A stretch of 64,000 nt of DNA from JANRIG01 sp033765235 (GCA_033765235.1 JANRIG010000036.1:1-64000), one strand, 5' to 3'. Shown: positions 43,671 through 53,416, numbered from the stretch's first letter. Numbers and translations are program-made. Notes: a model not told the origin generated them from the sequence alone.

Positions 43671-44654
43671 TTGGATTTTATCACAAAGTTCAGACAAAAT
43701 TTTTTTGAAATAAATAATAACAATTTTGAGCAATATGCTATACAACTTTTTCAATATCAGTCAGTTCATAACGAAGTATATGCGCAGTACTTATCCTATT
43801 TGAAAGTGCACCCACAAAATATCACAAGCATATATGAGATACCATTTTTGCCAATAGAATTTTATAAAAATCATAAAGTATTGTGCAAAGGCATAGCAGC
43901 TCAGACCACATTTGAGAGTAGTGGCACTACAGGTATCACACCATCTGTACATTATGTGGCAGATGTGTCTTGGTACGAAGATATATGTATACGAATATTT
44001 GAGTCATATTTTGGCACACCATCACAATATGTATTTGTAGCGTTGCTGCCCAACTATCTTGAGCGAAAGCAGTCATCACTGGTACATATGGTGAATCATT
44101 TTATGCGTATGTCAAATCAAAAGGTAAAATATTACTTTTTGTATGAATATGAGGAGGCACAAAAGCTGCTGTCGCAACTTGCCGTCAGCAGCAAAGTAAT
44201 ACTCATTGGGGTCACATTTGCATTGTTGGAAATGTCTGAAAAATTACACAAAAATATAGAAAAAATTATAATTATAGAGACGGGTGGCATGAAAGGCAGA
44301 GGGCAAGAAATGACCAGAGAAGAGCTGCATAAGATACTAAAATTACGATTCAACTCCAACAAAGTGTATAGTGAATACGGCATGACAGAACTCACATCAC
44401 AGGCATATTATACTTCTGAAAATGGATTCACTTCATGCCCATGGTTTAGAGTGTTAGCAGGCAATATGTATGATCCCTTTCAAAAAAATAGATACTTAAA
44501 AAGAGGTAAAGCCAATATTATAGACCTTTCTAACCTTTATAGTTGTGCCTTTGTAGAAACCTCTGATATAGTACAAATTATTGACAATGAGCACTTTGAA
44601 ATATTAGGCAGGGTAGATAACGCTATGCTTAGAGGATGTAGTTTATTATATTAG
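43671..44654 (+). CDS. LuxE/PaaK-like acyl-protein synthetase
   Basis: This 327-aa protein belongs to the LuxE-type adenylating family. Signs are IPFLPIEFYKNHKV, the ATP-binding TFESSGTTGITPSVHYV, ETGGMKGRG, YSEYGMTELTSQAYY and the ending LGRVDNAMLRGCSLLY. LuxE activates fatty acids as part of aldehyde synthesis; relatives in non-luminous bacteria have unknown acyl or aryl substrates. No luxC/luxD-like gene is adjacent. The frame opens with TTG 43671, where the predicted N-terminus fits the family. It stands alone between a tRNA and a tiny lipoprotein gene. Confidence 0.85.
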   Translation: MDFITKFRQNFFEINNNNFEQYAIQLFQYQSVHNEVYAQYLSYLKVHPQNITSIYEIPFLPIEFYKNHKVLCKGIAAQTTFESSGTTGITPSVHYVADVSWYEDICIRIFESYFGTPSQYVFVALLPNYLERKQSSLVHMVNHFMRMSNQKVKYYFLYEYEEAQKLLSQLAVSSKVILIGVTFALLEMSEKLHKNIEKIIIIETGGMKGRGQEMTREELHKILKLRFNSNKVYSEYGMTELTSQAYYTSENGFTSCPWFRVLAGNMYDPFQKNRYLKRGKANIIDLSNLYSCAFVETSDIVQIIDNEHFEILGRVDNAMLRGCSLLY

Positions 44655-44734
44655 AAAAAAATCTATCTATAAATTTTTTTTTACATTTTTTTATTTAAAA
44701 ATGTGTTAATATTGTACTGTTACTACATATACAT

Positions 44735-44845
44735 ATGAAAAATTTAATTGTACTCTTCGTAGCCCTACTTATGCTTGCAGCATCATGTGCCCCTCACAAA
44801 ACTTGCCCTACGTATTTGAAAAATACAAATGAGCAAGGTGCTGTG
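44735..44845 (+). CDS. 36-aa CPTY-type small lipoprotein
   Basis: The reading frame MKNLIVLFVALLMLAASCAP with lipobox AASC (Cys18) is followed by HKTCPTYLKIQMSKVL and a TGA stop. Mature length would be 19 residues. Very small lipoproteins with a CPTY or CPAY motif shortly after the lipidated Cys occur widely in Bacteroidota and have no known function. It converges on the response-regulator gene 12 bases away. Confidence 0.65.
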
Positions 44846-44857
44846 AAAAAGGTATAA

Positions 44858-46015
44858 TTATTTGTAGGCATACCTGATACAGTCGTCTTTGCTAATGGTG
44901 TCGCCACTCATGATAAAGAGGCGTTCTACCACATTGCGAAGTTCACGCACATTGCCCGGCCAGTTTTTATTTATTAGCATTTTTATAGCATCTTCGTCCA
45001 TTTGTTTGGGTTTATTTTTATATTCACCGGATAGGTCTTTGAGAAATTTTTTGATGAGCAGCGGTATATCTTTTTTTCTATCGTCGAGTGGGGGTACTTT
45101 TACCACCAATACAGATAGTCTGTGATATAGGTCTTCTCTGAAGTTGCCGTTTTGTATCTCTTTTTTGAGGTCTTTGTTGGTAGCAGCTATCACGCGAGTA
45201 TTCACCTCTATATCTTTTTCGCCGCCTACTTTGGTTATTTTTCTCTCCTGAAGTGCCCTCAGTACTTTGGCTTGTGCATTGAGGCTCATGTCTCCTATTT
45301 CATCAAGAAAAATAGTGCCATTATCGGCCATCTCAAACTTGCCCGTGCGGTTTTTGATAGCTGAGGTAAATGCTCCCTTTTCATGACCAAATAGCTCACT
45401 TTCTATCAGTTCATTAGGTATTGCAGCACAGTTTACTTCTATAAATGGATGTTTTGACCGCTTGCTTTGTGCATGTATTTGTCTGGCTACCAGCTCCTTC
45501 CCCGTTCCGTTTTGTCCCTCTATTAATACTTTAGCATCTGAGAGGGCTATTTTGGATATATACTCTTTGAGTTCTAATATGGCGGCACTCTCACCTACTA
45601 TTTCTATATTATAGTTTATTTTTTGTTTGAGGTAGCTCGTTTCCGTTTTTAAGGTCTTGTTTTCAAGGGCGTTGCGTATTGATAGTAATAAGCGGTTGAG
45701 GTCGGGCGGTTTTTGTATAAAGTCAAAAGCACCTAATTTGGTGGCTTCTACAGCTTGCTCAATATTGCCATGTGCCGTGATCATAATAAATGCTGTAGAT
45801 ATCCCCTCTGTCTTTGCAAATTGCAGTACCTCCATGCCATCATATTTTGGCATTTTTATATCACATAATGCAATGTCGTAGTCAGTATTTTGTAGCATGG
45901 CTATGGCTTGCTCACCATCAGCTGCTTCATCTGTTTTATAGTTTTCGGCTTTCAATATTTCTTTGAGTGCAAGCCTTATGCTTTTTTCATCATCTATGAT
46001 CAGTATCTTATGCAT
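44858..46015 (-). CDS. sigma-54-type response regulator without DNA-binding domain
   Basis: This 385-aa protein has a receiver domain (1-120; IDDEKS, phosphoacceptor Asp in IALCDIKMP, MITAHG, KPPD) and an AAA+ domain (about 140-370) with Walker A EGQNGTGKE, HEKGAFTSA, DNGTIFLDEIGDM, RVIAATN and WPGNVRELRN. The sigma-54 contact loop reads GAFTSA, not GAFTGA, and the protein ends at CIRYAYK without a Fis-type helix-turn-helix. Forms like this occur in other Bacteroidota. Its ATG overlaps the glycosyltransferase stop by eight bases, so it is translationally coupled to the asnB-GT4 operon. Confidence 0.9.
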   Translation of the reverse strand: MHKILIIDDEKSIRLALKEILKAENYKTDEAADGEQAIAMLQNTDYDIALCDIKMPKYDGMEVLQFAKTEGISTAFIMITAHGNIEQAVEATKLGAFDFIQKPPDLNRLLLSIRNALENKTLKTETSYLKQKINYNIEIVGESAAILELKEYISKIALSDAKVLIEGQNGTGKELVARQIHAQSKRSKHPFIEVNCAAIPNELIESELFGHEKGAFTSAIKNRTGKFEMADNGTIFLDEIGDMSLNAQAKVLRALQERKITKVGGEKDIEVNTRVIAATNKDLKKEIQNGNFREDLYHRLSVLVVKVPPLDDRKKDIPLLIKKFLKDLSGEYKNKPKQMDEDAIKMLINKNWPGNVRELRNVVERLFIMSGDTISKDDCIRYAYK

Positions 46016-47129
46016 GTAGCGTAGAGAATATTTTTTTTACGTTATCAAGATATATTTGAAATGAAAAATGTTGTAATACTTTGGTTTGCAAATTGGTGCA
46101 TTGCTCATATGAGCTGTTATAAGTATCAAAGAAACTGATAATTGCATTAGCTATCTCATGGGTGCTGTCGCAGTCTATGGCTGTGCCCAGCTCACCATAC
46201 ATAATAGCTTCTACACTACCATCTGTATTGCCGGTGATTACAGGTAGCCCACATGCCATTGCCTCTATGAATACTATCCCAAAACCTTCTTTTTTGCTTG
46301 GCATGATAAATAGGTCTGCCATAAGGTAGTAGTTGCTTATGTCTTTTTCTGATATGAACCCCGGCATTATTACATTAACCTCCAAATTACAAAATTGTAT
46401 TATTTTTTTTATACGTATTATTTCTTCGGCATCATATTTGCCGGCCAATATATATATTATATCCGGGTATTTCTTTTTTACAATCGGCAGTGCCTCTATT
46501 ACTTTGTCATAACCTTTATATTTTTCATAGGCAGACATACGTGTGAGTGTCATAATTATTTTGCTGTTTTCGTTTATTTTGTGCTTTTGCAGTAGATTTA
46601 GAGGTTTATTATATTGTGTAGGCACATTAAAATAAGGGTCTATGGTATTGTATAATATGAAAAATTTTGATTCCTTCAATTTAGGGTTAGCCTTGCTTAT
46701 TTCATTTTTTGTGTAGTTGCTTACTGATACTATCATGTGGCACCACTCCAGCATTAGTTTTTTGCCTTTGTTTATTTTGCCCCATACCTCTATACCATGG
46801 GTGATGAGTATGATTTTTTTAGTCGGGTATAATATTCTTATCCACATACCTACAGGCCATAGATTTATATGCCCTAATATCACAGGATTGCAATTCCATA
46901 CTTTCAATATTGAAAAAACAGAAAACAGTATTTTATTGCCGTTAAATCCATAATGTAATGCACTACCTGCATAGTTTTTGTCAATTATTTTTTCATGCGA
47001 TGACAAAAGCAAAAGTTTACCTGCAAATAATGTATTTATAGCTTTGATAAATGCCCTGTTAAATTTTTCGAGCCCGCCTGTGCTGCTAAATGCTTTGAGA
47101 TACAGGAATACAGGCATGGAGTATTTCAT
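46008..47129 (-). CDS. glycosyltransferase family 4
   Basis: This protein of about 373 aa starts at ATG 47129 (MKYSMPVFLYLKAFSSTGGL); an earlier in-frame start would overlap asnB. The GT-B fold is shown by the N-terminal STGGLEKFNRAF, then TLTRMSAYEKYKGYDKVIEA, ILAGKYDAEE, and the donor-binding IMPSKKEGFGIVFIEAMACG with VITGNTDGSVEAI. It probably extends a surface or secreted glycan, using a nucleotide sugar donor. It sits between asnB and a response regulator in one operon; asparagine synthase homologues often occur in capsule and exopolysaccharide loci. Confidence 0.9.
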   Translation of the reverse strand: MKYSMPVFLYLKAFSSTGGLEKFNRAFIKAINTLFAGKLLLLSSHEKIIDKNYAGSALHYGFNGNKILFSVFSILKVWNCNPVILGHINLWPVGMWIRILYPTKKIILITHGIEVWGKINKGKKLMLEWCHMIVSVSNYTKNEISKANPKLKESKFFILYNTIDPYFNVPTQYNKPLNLLQKHKINENSKIIMTLTRMSAYEKYKGYDKVIEALPIVKKKYPDIIYILAGKYDAEEIIRIKKIIQFCNLEVNVIMPGFISEKDISNYYLMADLFIMPSKKEGFGIVFIEAMACGLPVITGNTDGSVEAIMYGELGTAIDCDSTHEIANAIISFFDTYNSSYEQCTNLQTKVLQHFSFQIYLDNVKKIFSTLHA

Positions 47130-47143
47130 AAGTTGATATTCTT

Positions 47144-48937
47144 TCAATGATATTTTTCCCAATTGTCATGCAATGTCAATGCCCACATGCGCGACCAGTG
47201 CAAGTTGTCTGCATGATATTGCAAAGATAGATTTTTGATTTTTTTGTTATTATGATATAGCATTTGATTTACTATTTCCATATCTTTCATCCACTTTTTG
47301 AACGGAAATATAAAACCTTTTTTTTGACGACTCTGTATTTTTTTTGGCAATATATCTGAAAATGAGTCTATGAGCAATTGCTTTGGATTTTCTCCATACA
47401 TCTTTAAGTGGGCTGATAATGAGTTCATGATATTCACAAAATTAGTGTCCAAAAATGGCACCCTAAGTTCTATGCCATGCCACATACTCATATAGTCTGT
47501 GTCGCGCAGAAGTTGGCACAGCATATAATTATTCATTTCTAAGTAGCTCATATTATTGAATGTAGTGCTGTTGATGGTACTTATGTTGGCATAATGTTGG
47601 TATAAAAAGTTTTCTATTTCTACCTCATCTGCCTGCAATATTTGCGCAATACTTAATGGCGAAAAGCAAGTACGGTACATCAGATAATGCCCCAATTCTT
47701 TTTTCATCTTTAACAATACCACTTTTCTAAACTTTTCATCGATGAATGAAGATAGATTTTCGGCCAAAAATGAAGATACATTTGAAAATTTGCTCACCAA
47801 AAACTGTGGACGAAATGATGGATAGCCACCAAAAAGCTCATCAGCTCCCAACCCTGAAAGTACAGCTTTTATCCCAATTTCAGCAGCACATTTGCTAATA
47901 AAATAGCTATTTATGCCATCTGTAGAGGGTTGGTCCATTGCCTCCATTATGTCATTGGTATTGCTTAATAAATCTCCCTTGCTCACTGAATAAAACAAAT
48001 GTTGGCTATTGATGCAGCTAAGTACCTCTTCTTGATATTCGCGCTCTGTGTATTCTTCATCTTCAAATATGGCAGACATGGTATTGAGTCTGTGATTATG
48101 TACCTCATCTCCTATTAGGCTTATCACGCTAGAGTCTAAGCCCCCGCTCAAAAATATGCCAATGGGTGCATCAGATATCAAATGGCTTTTTACAGTTTGG
48201 GTCAGTGTTTCTTTTATTAGTCGCTTAGCATCTGCATAATTAGTAATTTTGGTGTCAAACGTATACTTGAAATAAGGTACTAAATCATACTTATGATCAT
48301 ACAAATGATACTTTAAATAATGTGCCTTAGGCAATGATTTTATATTTTTATACGTGGTTTCGGGCTCAGGCATGTAACCATATGCCAAAAAAAGTGTTTT
48401 CCAATGGGGATTCACAGCCGGCTTATCATGCAATTTTCCAAATGCCCTTACCTCAGAGGCAAATATCAATGTGTCATCATCCAAATAATAATACAAAGGT
48501 TTAATGCCATTTTTGCCACGCACCATGTATACTTCTTGCCTTTGCTTGTCATACAGTACAAATGAAAACATACCTTCTAAGATATGAAAACTATCCACAC
48601 CCCATGCAAGGTATGCATTCAATATCACTTCAGTGTCTGTCTCGTTTGCAAACATATAACCAAGTCCTACTAACTTAGCTTTTAAGGTTTTGTAATTATA
48701 TATTTCACCATTAAATACAATACAACATTTCTTTTGCACATCCTGCATAGGCTGAGCTCCTGCAGCACTAAGGTCTATGATAGATAGCCTTGCATGTCCA
48801 AGTGTCATTTGGTTTTCGGTGAATATGCCGTTGCCGTCCGGACCTCCTCTACGCATGGCAATTACCATGTCATGCAATACATGTTCACGCTCTTGGGCAG
48901 ATATATGTTTAGAAATGAACCCTGCTATACGGCACAT
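47144..48937 (-). CDS. asnB: asparagine synthase (glutamine-hydrolysing)
   Basis: This 597-aa enzyme begins MCRIAGF, with the Cys2 nucleophile of the class II glutaminase domain (HARLSIIDLSAAGAQPM, FNGEIYNYK, ANETDTEVILNAY). The synthetase domain carries the PP-loop IGIFLSGGLDSSVISL, LSGLGADELFGGY and DTDYMSMWHGIELRVPFLD. It makes asparagine, or amidates a sugar or other acid as some exopolysaccharide-linked homologues do; being followed by a glycosyltransferase makes the second role plausible. It heads the three-gene operon. Confidence 0.93.
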   Translation of the reverse strand: MCRIAGFISKHISAQEREHVLHDMVIAMRRGGPDGNGIFTENQMTLGHARLSIIDLSAAGAQPMQDVQKKCCIVFNGEIYNYKTLKAKLVGLGYMFANETDTEVILNAYLAWGVDSFHILEGMFSFVLYDKQRQEVYMVRGKNGIKPLYYYLDDDTLIFASEVRAFGKLHDKPAVNPHWKTLFLAYGYMPEPETTYKNIKSLPKAHYLKYHLYDHKYDLVPYFKYTFDTKITNYADAKRLIKETLTQTVKSHLISDAPIGIFLSGGLDSSVISLIGDEVHNHRLNTMSAIFEDEEYTEREYQEEVLSCINSQHLFYSVSKGDLLSNTNDIMEAMDQPSTDGINSYFISKCAAEIGIKAVLSGLGADELFGGYPSFRPQFLVSKFSNVSSFLAENLSSFIDEKFRKVVLLKMKKELGHYLMYRTCFSPLSIAQILQADEVEIENFLYQHYANISTINSTTFNNMSYLEMNNYMLCQLLRDTDYMSMWHGIELRVPFLDTNFVNIMNSLSAHLKMYGENPKQLLIDSFSDILPKKIQSRQKKGFIFPFKKWMKDMEIVNQMLYHNNKKIKNLSLQYHADNLHWSRMWALTLHDNWEKYH

Positions 48938-49051
48938 GTATTGCTTTTTTTTGTGAAAATATTAATATGAATGTGGCTGCTTTGCCTATACTAACTTTAC
49001 GAAATTAATTGCTATTTTTAACAATTAGTTAATACTTACATAAAATTTATT

Positions 49052-49059
49052 TAAAATTG
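49052..49059 (+). promoter_or_regulatory. -7 promoter box for the PPIase operon
   Basis: TAAAATTG differs from TAnnTTTG at one base and lies 28 bases before ATG 49087. It overlaps a TTG that would otherwise be the longest start. The same sequence serves the gene at 57880. Confidence 0.4.
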
Positions 49060-49086
49060 CAGCCTAATAACTCATTTTCTATTTAT

Positions 49087-51381
49087 ATGAATATCAAGTC
49101 TTATATTTTTTCTGTTACAGTAATACTTGCCGGCACGCAGATTGGTACATCTCAATCAACTGCCAATGCAAATTCGGATTTTGAATTATTGAAAGTAAAC
49201 AACAAATCCGTGAGTGCAAGCGAGTTTAAATATGTATATAACAAAAATAACAACGTAGGTGCATATACCGACAAAAGTGTGAGAGACTATATGCAAATGT
49301 ATATCAAATTTCGTCTCAAAGTCACAGAAGCAGAGGTGCAAGGCCGCGACACTACCAAAGCATTCATAGAAGAGCTCAAAGGGTATAGAAAGCAACTTGC
49401 ACAACCATACCTCACCGAAAAAAGCGTGACCGAAAACCTCATCAAAGAAGCATATGACCGTATGATGGAAGAGGTAAATGCTTCGCATATTCTCATCAGA
49501 GTATCGCCAGATGCAGACCCTGCCGATAGCTTGGCAGCCTACAACAAGATACTTGATATAAGAAAAAAAGCCACCGCCGGTCAAGATTTTCAGCAATTGG
49601 CACGTACATATTCAGAAGACCCGTCAGCTCAAGCCAATGGCGGAAACTTAGGTTACTTCACAGCTTTGCAAATGATATACCCGTTTGAAACTATGGCATA
49701 TAGCACACAAATAGGGCAAATATCACCGGTGTTTCGCACCAAATTTGGTTATCATATTCTGAAAACGGAAGGCAGACGCAAATCTCAAGGTGAGATAAGG
49801 TCTGCACACATTATGGTAAAATATACTGCAGGCACCAATCCGGATGACTCTATTACAGCCATAAACAAAATCAATGAAATATATAAAAAACTCAAACAAG
49901 AGGCCGACTGGAACACTGTGTGCAACGACTTCTCAGACGACCTGAGTTCCAAAGCCAAAGGGGGCGAACTGCCGACATTCTCCACAGGACAAATGCTCCC
50001 TTCCTTTGAAGAAGCATGTTTCAAACTCCAATATCCAACTCAGATAAGTGAGCCTTTTCAGACTCCATACGGCTTTCATATTGTGAAACTATTGGAAAAA
50101 AAACCAATGCCTTCGTACAAAGAATTAGAGTCTGCATTGCGCAGCAAAGTGGGCAAAGACAGCCGGTCTGAGTTGAGCAAATCTTTTTTCATAGCAAGGC
50201 TCAAAAGAGATTATAAATTTACCGAAAAAAGCAAAGCCATAAAATACGCTCTGAGCTTGGCAGACACCAACCTGTTTTATAAAAAATGGACATACAGCCC
50301 AAGTGCAAAAAATTTAGACAATCCTATTTTCACCCTTATCAATAAAACTTTTACAGTAAGACAATTCTTAGACTATGCCAAAGCCAACCAAAAAGTGCGG
50401 ACCAAAACCACCCCTGCATATTATATGAACATGCTCTACAAAGACTTTGTAAATGAGTCACTCACACAATACGAAGAAGCCAATCTTGACAAATATGAAG
50501 AATACCGTATGCTTGTAAAAGAATATCGCGATGGTATATTATTATTCCAACTTATGGAAAATAAAGTGTGGACAAAAGCTATAGAAGATACCACAGGACT
50601 CAAAACATACTTTGAAACCAACAAACAAAAATATATGTGGAAAGAACGTGCAGAATGCACCATATACAATTGTAAAAACGATTTTGTAGCCAATACACTC
50701 AAAGCTATGCTTGCTGAAAAATATTTTGAAGTAGATTATGAAAAAATAGGACGCCTCACCTTCGAAAAAGGTAAATCAACTCCTAAACCTGCAGAGCAAA
50801 AAATATTAGATGAAATGGTAAATATCATGGGACGTGATAAAAATTATTTTATAGAACTATCCTCATCAGGCGAGTTAAATGAGCTGCCTAAATCTAAAAA
50901 ATCTCTGTCTAAAGATAGATTAACAGCAATTACTAAATACTTGACTTCTAAAGGTATAGACAGTACAAGAATCATAAAAATTAATCTTGGAGATAAAAAA
51001 CCATCGCCCAACTCCACTGTGGAAAACAAATTTGTGAATTACAGAATAGTATCTAAGTCAAATACAGTGCTTCAAAAAATGTTCAACGACAAAGGCGCAC
51101 TCTCTATCCAAATAAAACAAGGAAAAATACAAAGAGGCGATGAGCCCATTTTAGACTCTGTACCTTGGAAGCCCGGCACCCAAACAGTACAAAAAAATGA
51201 ACGTACATATATCATTGTTATTGACAATGTATTGCCTCCTAACCCCAAATCATTTGAAGAAGCACGCGGCCAAGTAATATCAGACTATCAGGCGCAGCTC
51301 GAAGAAGATTGGGTAAATGAATTGCGCCAAAAGTATCCGGTGGTTATCAACGAAGAAAACCTAAAAAAAATCATTAAATAA
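49087..51381 (+). CDS. periplasmic peptidyl-prolyl isomerase (parvulin type)
   Basis: This protein of about 764 aa starts at ATG 49087 with a signal peptide (cleavage near GTSQ). After an N-terminal helical region (KSVRDYMQMYIKFRLKVTEA) come two parvulin domains: VNASHILIRVSPDADP to GYFTALQMIYPF and FGYHILKTEG, then IRSAHIMVKYTAGTNPDD to GFHIVKLLEKK. The remaining 400 residues hold long helices and a further beta-rich part of unknown role. It should assist folding of outer-membrane and exported proteins. It is followed after one base by the SurA-like gene. Confidence 0.9.
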   Translation: MNIKSYIFSVTVILAGTQIGTSQSTANANSDFELLKVNNKSVSASEFKYVYNKNNNVGAYTDKSVRDYMQMYIKFRLKVTEAEVQGRDTTKAFIEELKGYRKQLAQPYLTEKSVTENLIKEAYDRMMEEVNASHILIRVSPDADPADSLAAYNKILDIRKKATAGQDFQQLARTYSEDPSAQANGGNLGYFTALQMIYPFETMAYSTQIGQISPVFRTKFGYHILKTEGRRKSQGEIRSAHIMVKYTAGTNPDDSITAINKINEIYKKLKQEADWNTVCNDFSDDLSSKAKGGELPTFSTGQMLPSFEEACFKLQYPTQISEPFQTPYGFHIVKLLEKKPMPSYKELESALRSKVGKDSRSELSKSFFIARLKRDYKFTEKSKAIKYALSLADTNLFYKKWTYSPSAKNLDNPIFTLINKTFTVRQFLDYAKANQKVRTKTTPAYYMNMLYKDFVNESLTQYEEANLDKYEEYRMLVKEYRDGILLFQLMENKVWTKAIEDTTGLKTYFETNKQKYMWKERAECTIYNCKNDFVANTLKAMLAEKYFEVDYEKIGRLTFEKGKSTPKPAEQKILDEMVNIMGRDKNYFIELSSSGELNELPKSKKSLSKDRLTAITKYLTSKGIDSTRIIKINLGDKKPSPNSTVENKFVNYRIVSKSNTVLQKMFNDKGALSIQIKQGKIQRGDEPILDSVPWKPGTQTVQKNERTYIIVIDNVLPPNPKSFEEARGQVISDYQAQLEEDWVNELRQKYPVVINEENLKKIIK

Positions 51382-51382
51382 T

Positions 51383-52741
51383 TTGTCACGCACATTCATT
51401 ATATCATTATATATTTTTTTTCAATATACATTATTGACTTTTTCACAAGGTCAAGAAAGCATTATACTAGACAAAATTATTGCCAAAGTAGATAATCAAA
51501 TACTTCTCAAATCAGAGTACGATGTGGCATATATACAAGCACTGCAAAACGAACGAAGTTTTGAATATAAAATCACCCCTTGCAAAGTATTTGAAACACT
51601 CATTGTAAATAAACTCATGCTTGCCAAAGCAGAGATTGACTCCGTAGTCGTAGAAGAAAAGCAGGTAGATGCACAACTGGACAGGCGTATGGAATACTTT
51701 ATCGGGCAAATAGGCTCCAAAGAAAAACTTGAAGCCTACTACGGAAAATCAATAAATCAACTCAAAACCGAACTGCGCAAGCAGGTAAAAGAGCAACTTG
51801 TAGCACAAAAAATGCAAGAAACCATCACTGGAAAGGTAAAAGCTACCCCCGGTGAAGTAAAAAAATTCTTCTCTGAAATACCTTTAGACAGCTTACCATA
51901 TTTTTCTAAAGAATATGAAATAGGCCATATTGTAAAAATACCCACTGTGAATAAAAACATAAAAATGGTCACCCGCAAAAAACTTGAAAACATACGTGAA
52001 ATGATTGTAAACCAAGGAGAAGATTTTGCAAAACTGGCACTAGAGTTTTCAGAAGACCCGGGATCCTCTCGCAACGGGGGCGAACTCGGATATTTCAAAA
52101 AAGGCGAGCTTGTGCCTGAGTATGAAGCTGCTGCCCTTGCCTTAAAACCCGGACAAACTAGCCCTGTCATCGAAAGCCAGTTTGGATTTCACATCATTCA
52201 GCTTATTGACAGACGTGGCAATGAATTCAATACCAGACACATACTTATAAAACCTGCCGCCGGAGATACCGATTTTGATAGTGCTGAGTCATTTTTAGAC
52301 AGCTTGCGTACCTTAATTATGAAAGATAGCATCACATTTCAAAAAGCTGCTAAAACACATTCAGATGACAAAGCTACTAAAGAAGCAGGCGGTATGCTCA
52401 CTGACCGTAATACCAACTCATTCAAAATACCGGCCGAAAATATGGACCCTCTTTTGAGTTTTATGCTCGACTCTATGAAAGCAGGCATAGTTACTAAGCC
52501 TATCGTATATCGTATGGAAGATGGCACAGAAGCATATAGAATAGTGTACTTTAAGTCTGTTACTCAGCCACACCAAGCCAACTTGGTAGACGATTACCAA
52601 AAAATACAGCAAGCATGCTTGCAAGAAAAGAAAAATAAAGTAATTAACAAATGGTTTAATAAATCAAAAAGTGAAGTATTCATTTCAGTAGACCCTGAAT
52701 ACAAAGACTGTGAAGTGCTGCAAGGGGTGCAGCTCAATTAA
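51383..52741 (+). CDS. SurA-like periplasmic peptidyl-prolyl isomerase
   Basis: This 452-aa protein starts at TTG 51383, one base after the previous stop, with a signal peptide ending LTFSQG. The N-terminal SurA_N helical domain (IIAKVDNQILLKSEYDVAY) precedes two parvulin domains: EYEIGHIVKIPTVNKNI to FSEDPGSSRNGGELGYF and GFHIIQLIDRR, and FNTRHILIKPAAGDTDF to TKPIVYRMEDG. Domain order is that of SurA, the main chaperone for outer-membrane proteins. The second domain lacks some usual residues. It works with the preceding PPIase and ends convergent with rpmA. Confidence 0.9.
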   Translation: MSRTFIISLYIFFQYTLLTFSQGQESIILDKIIAKVDNQILLKSEYDVAYIQALQNERSFEYKITPCKVFETLIVNKLMLAKAEIDSVVVEEKQVDAQLDRRMEYFIGQIGSKEKLEAYYGKSINQLKTELRKQVKEQLVAQKMQETITGKVKATPGEVKKFFSEIPLDSLPYFSKEYEIGHIVKIPTVNKNIKMVTRKKLENIREMIVNQGEDFAKLALEFSEDPGSSRNGGELGYFKKGELVPEYEAAALALKPGQTSPVIESQFGFHIIQLIDRRGNEFNTRHILIKPAAGDTDFDSAESFLDSLRTLIMKDSITFQKAAKTHSDDKATKEAGGMLTDRNTNSFKIPAENMDPLLSFMLDSMKAGIVTKPIVYRMEDGTEAYRIVYFKSVTQPHQANLVDDYQKIQQACLQEKKNKVINKWFNKSKSEVFISVDPEYKDCEVLQGVQLN

Positions 52742-52760
52742 ATATTATGGATAATAATAT

Positions 52761-53024
52761 TTAAGCTTTAGCCTGCTCTATCACAGATACATAGCTCCTA
52801 TTTTCTTTTGTTTTTTTGAAACTCACCACACCCTCTTTTAATGCAAAAATTGTATGATCTTTGCCTATCCCCACATTCAGTCCGGGGTGGTGTACTGTAC
52901 CCCTTTGGCGCACAATGATATTGCCGGGTATAGCCGCTTGACCTCCAAATATTTTTATACCAAGTCGTTTACTTTCTGAGTCTCTGCCGTTTTTTGAACT
53001 ACCTACTCCTTTTTTATGTGCCAT
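52761..53024 (-). CDS. rpmA: 50S ribosomal protein L27
   Basis: This 87-aa protein starts MAHKKGVGSSKNGRDSESKR and continues KIFGGQAAIPGNIIVRQRGT, PGLNVGIGKDHTIFAL, all diagnostic of L27. The N-terminus is the form that needs no cleavage. It lies 26 bases after rplU and shares its promoter. Confidence 0.98.
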   Translation of the reverse strand: MAHKKGVGSSKNGRDSESKRLGIKIFGGQAAIPGNIIVRQRGTVHHPGLNVGIGKDHTIFALKEGVVSFKKTKENRSYVSVIEQAKA

Positions 53025-53050
53025 GGCTTTATTTCTTTTTTATTAATAAT

Positions 53051-53362
53051 TTATGCTACTATTGATTCTATCTGTATTTGTGTCATATCAGAGCGGTGTG
53101 TATTAAACTTGCGATAATCTTTCCTTCTCTTTTTCTTAAATACCACTACCTTGTCTGTCCGTACATGTGCCAGCACCTTTGCCTTAATTTTGGCTCCGGC
53201 CACAGTAGGTACACCCACTTTTATTTTATCATCATTGGCTACCAAAAGCACTTTGTCAAATGTTACATCTTTACCAGTTTCTAATGGCAACCTGTTGGTG
53301 TACAGCTTTATATCTTTTTGTACTTTGTATTGTTTACCTGCTATTTCTACTATTGCATACAT
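53051..53362 (-). CDS. rplU: 50S ribosomal protein L21
   Basis: This protein of 103 aa starts at ATG 53362 (MYAIVEIAGKQYKVQKDIKL), with VTFDKVLLVAND, KIKAKVLAHVRTDKVVVFKK and RRKDYRKFNTHRSDMTQI typical of L21. An extended frame 15 codons upstream crosses the promoter box and is rejected. It is first in the rplU-rpmA operon. Confidence 0.97.
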   Translation of the reverse strand: MYAIVEIAGKQYKVQKDIKLYTNRLPLETGKDVTFDKVLLVANDDKIKVGVPTVAGAKIKAKVLAHVRTDKVVVFKKKRRKDYRKFNTHRSDMTQIQIESIVA

Positions 53363-53384
53363 GATACTTCTATTAAAAGGGCTG

Positions 53385-53416
53385 CAAATATAAGGGTATT
53401 TATACACTACTACAAA
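53385..53416 (-). promoter_or_regulatory. promoter of rplU-rpmA
   Basis: On the minus strand a -33 TTTG (53416-53413) and a -7 TATATTTG (53392-53385) are separated by 20 bases, matching the Bacteroidota consensus closely. The rplU ATG is 22 bases downstream. Confidence 0.7.

Noticed and set aside
52741..52761. Terminator between the SurA-like gene and rpmA
   Set aside because: An AATATTAT/ATAATATT inverted repeat is present but has no GC pairs in the stem and no T-run, so it is not convincing.
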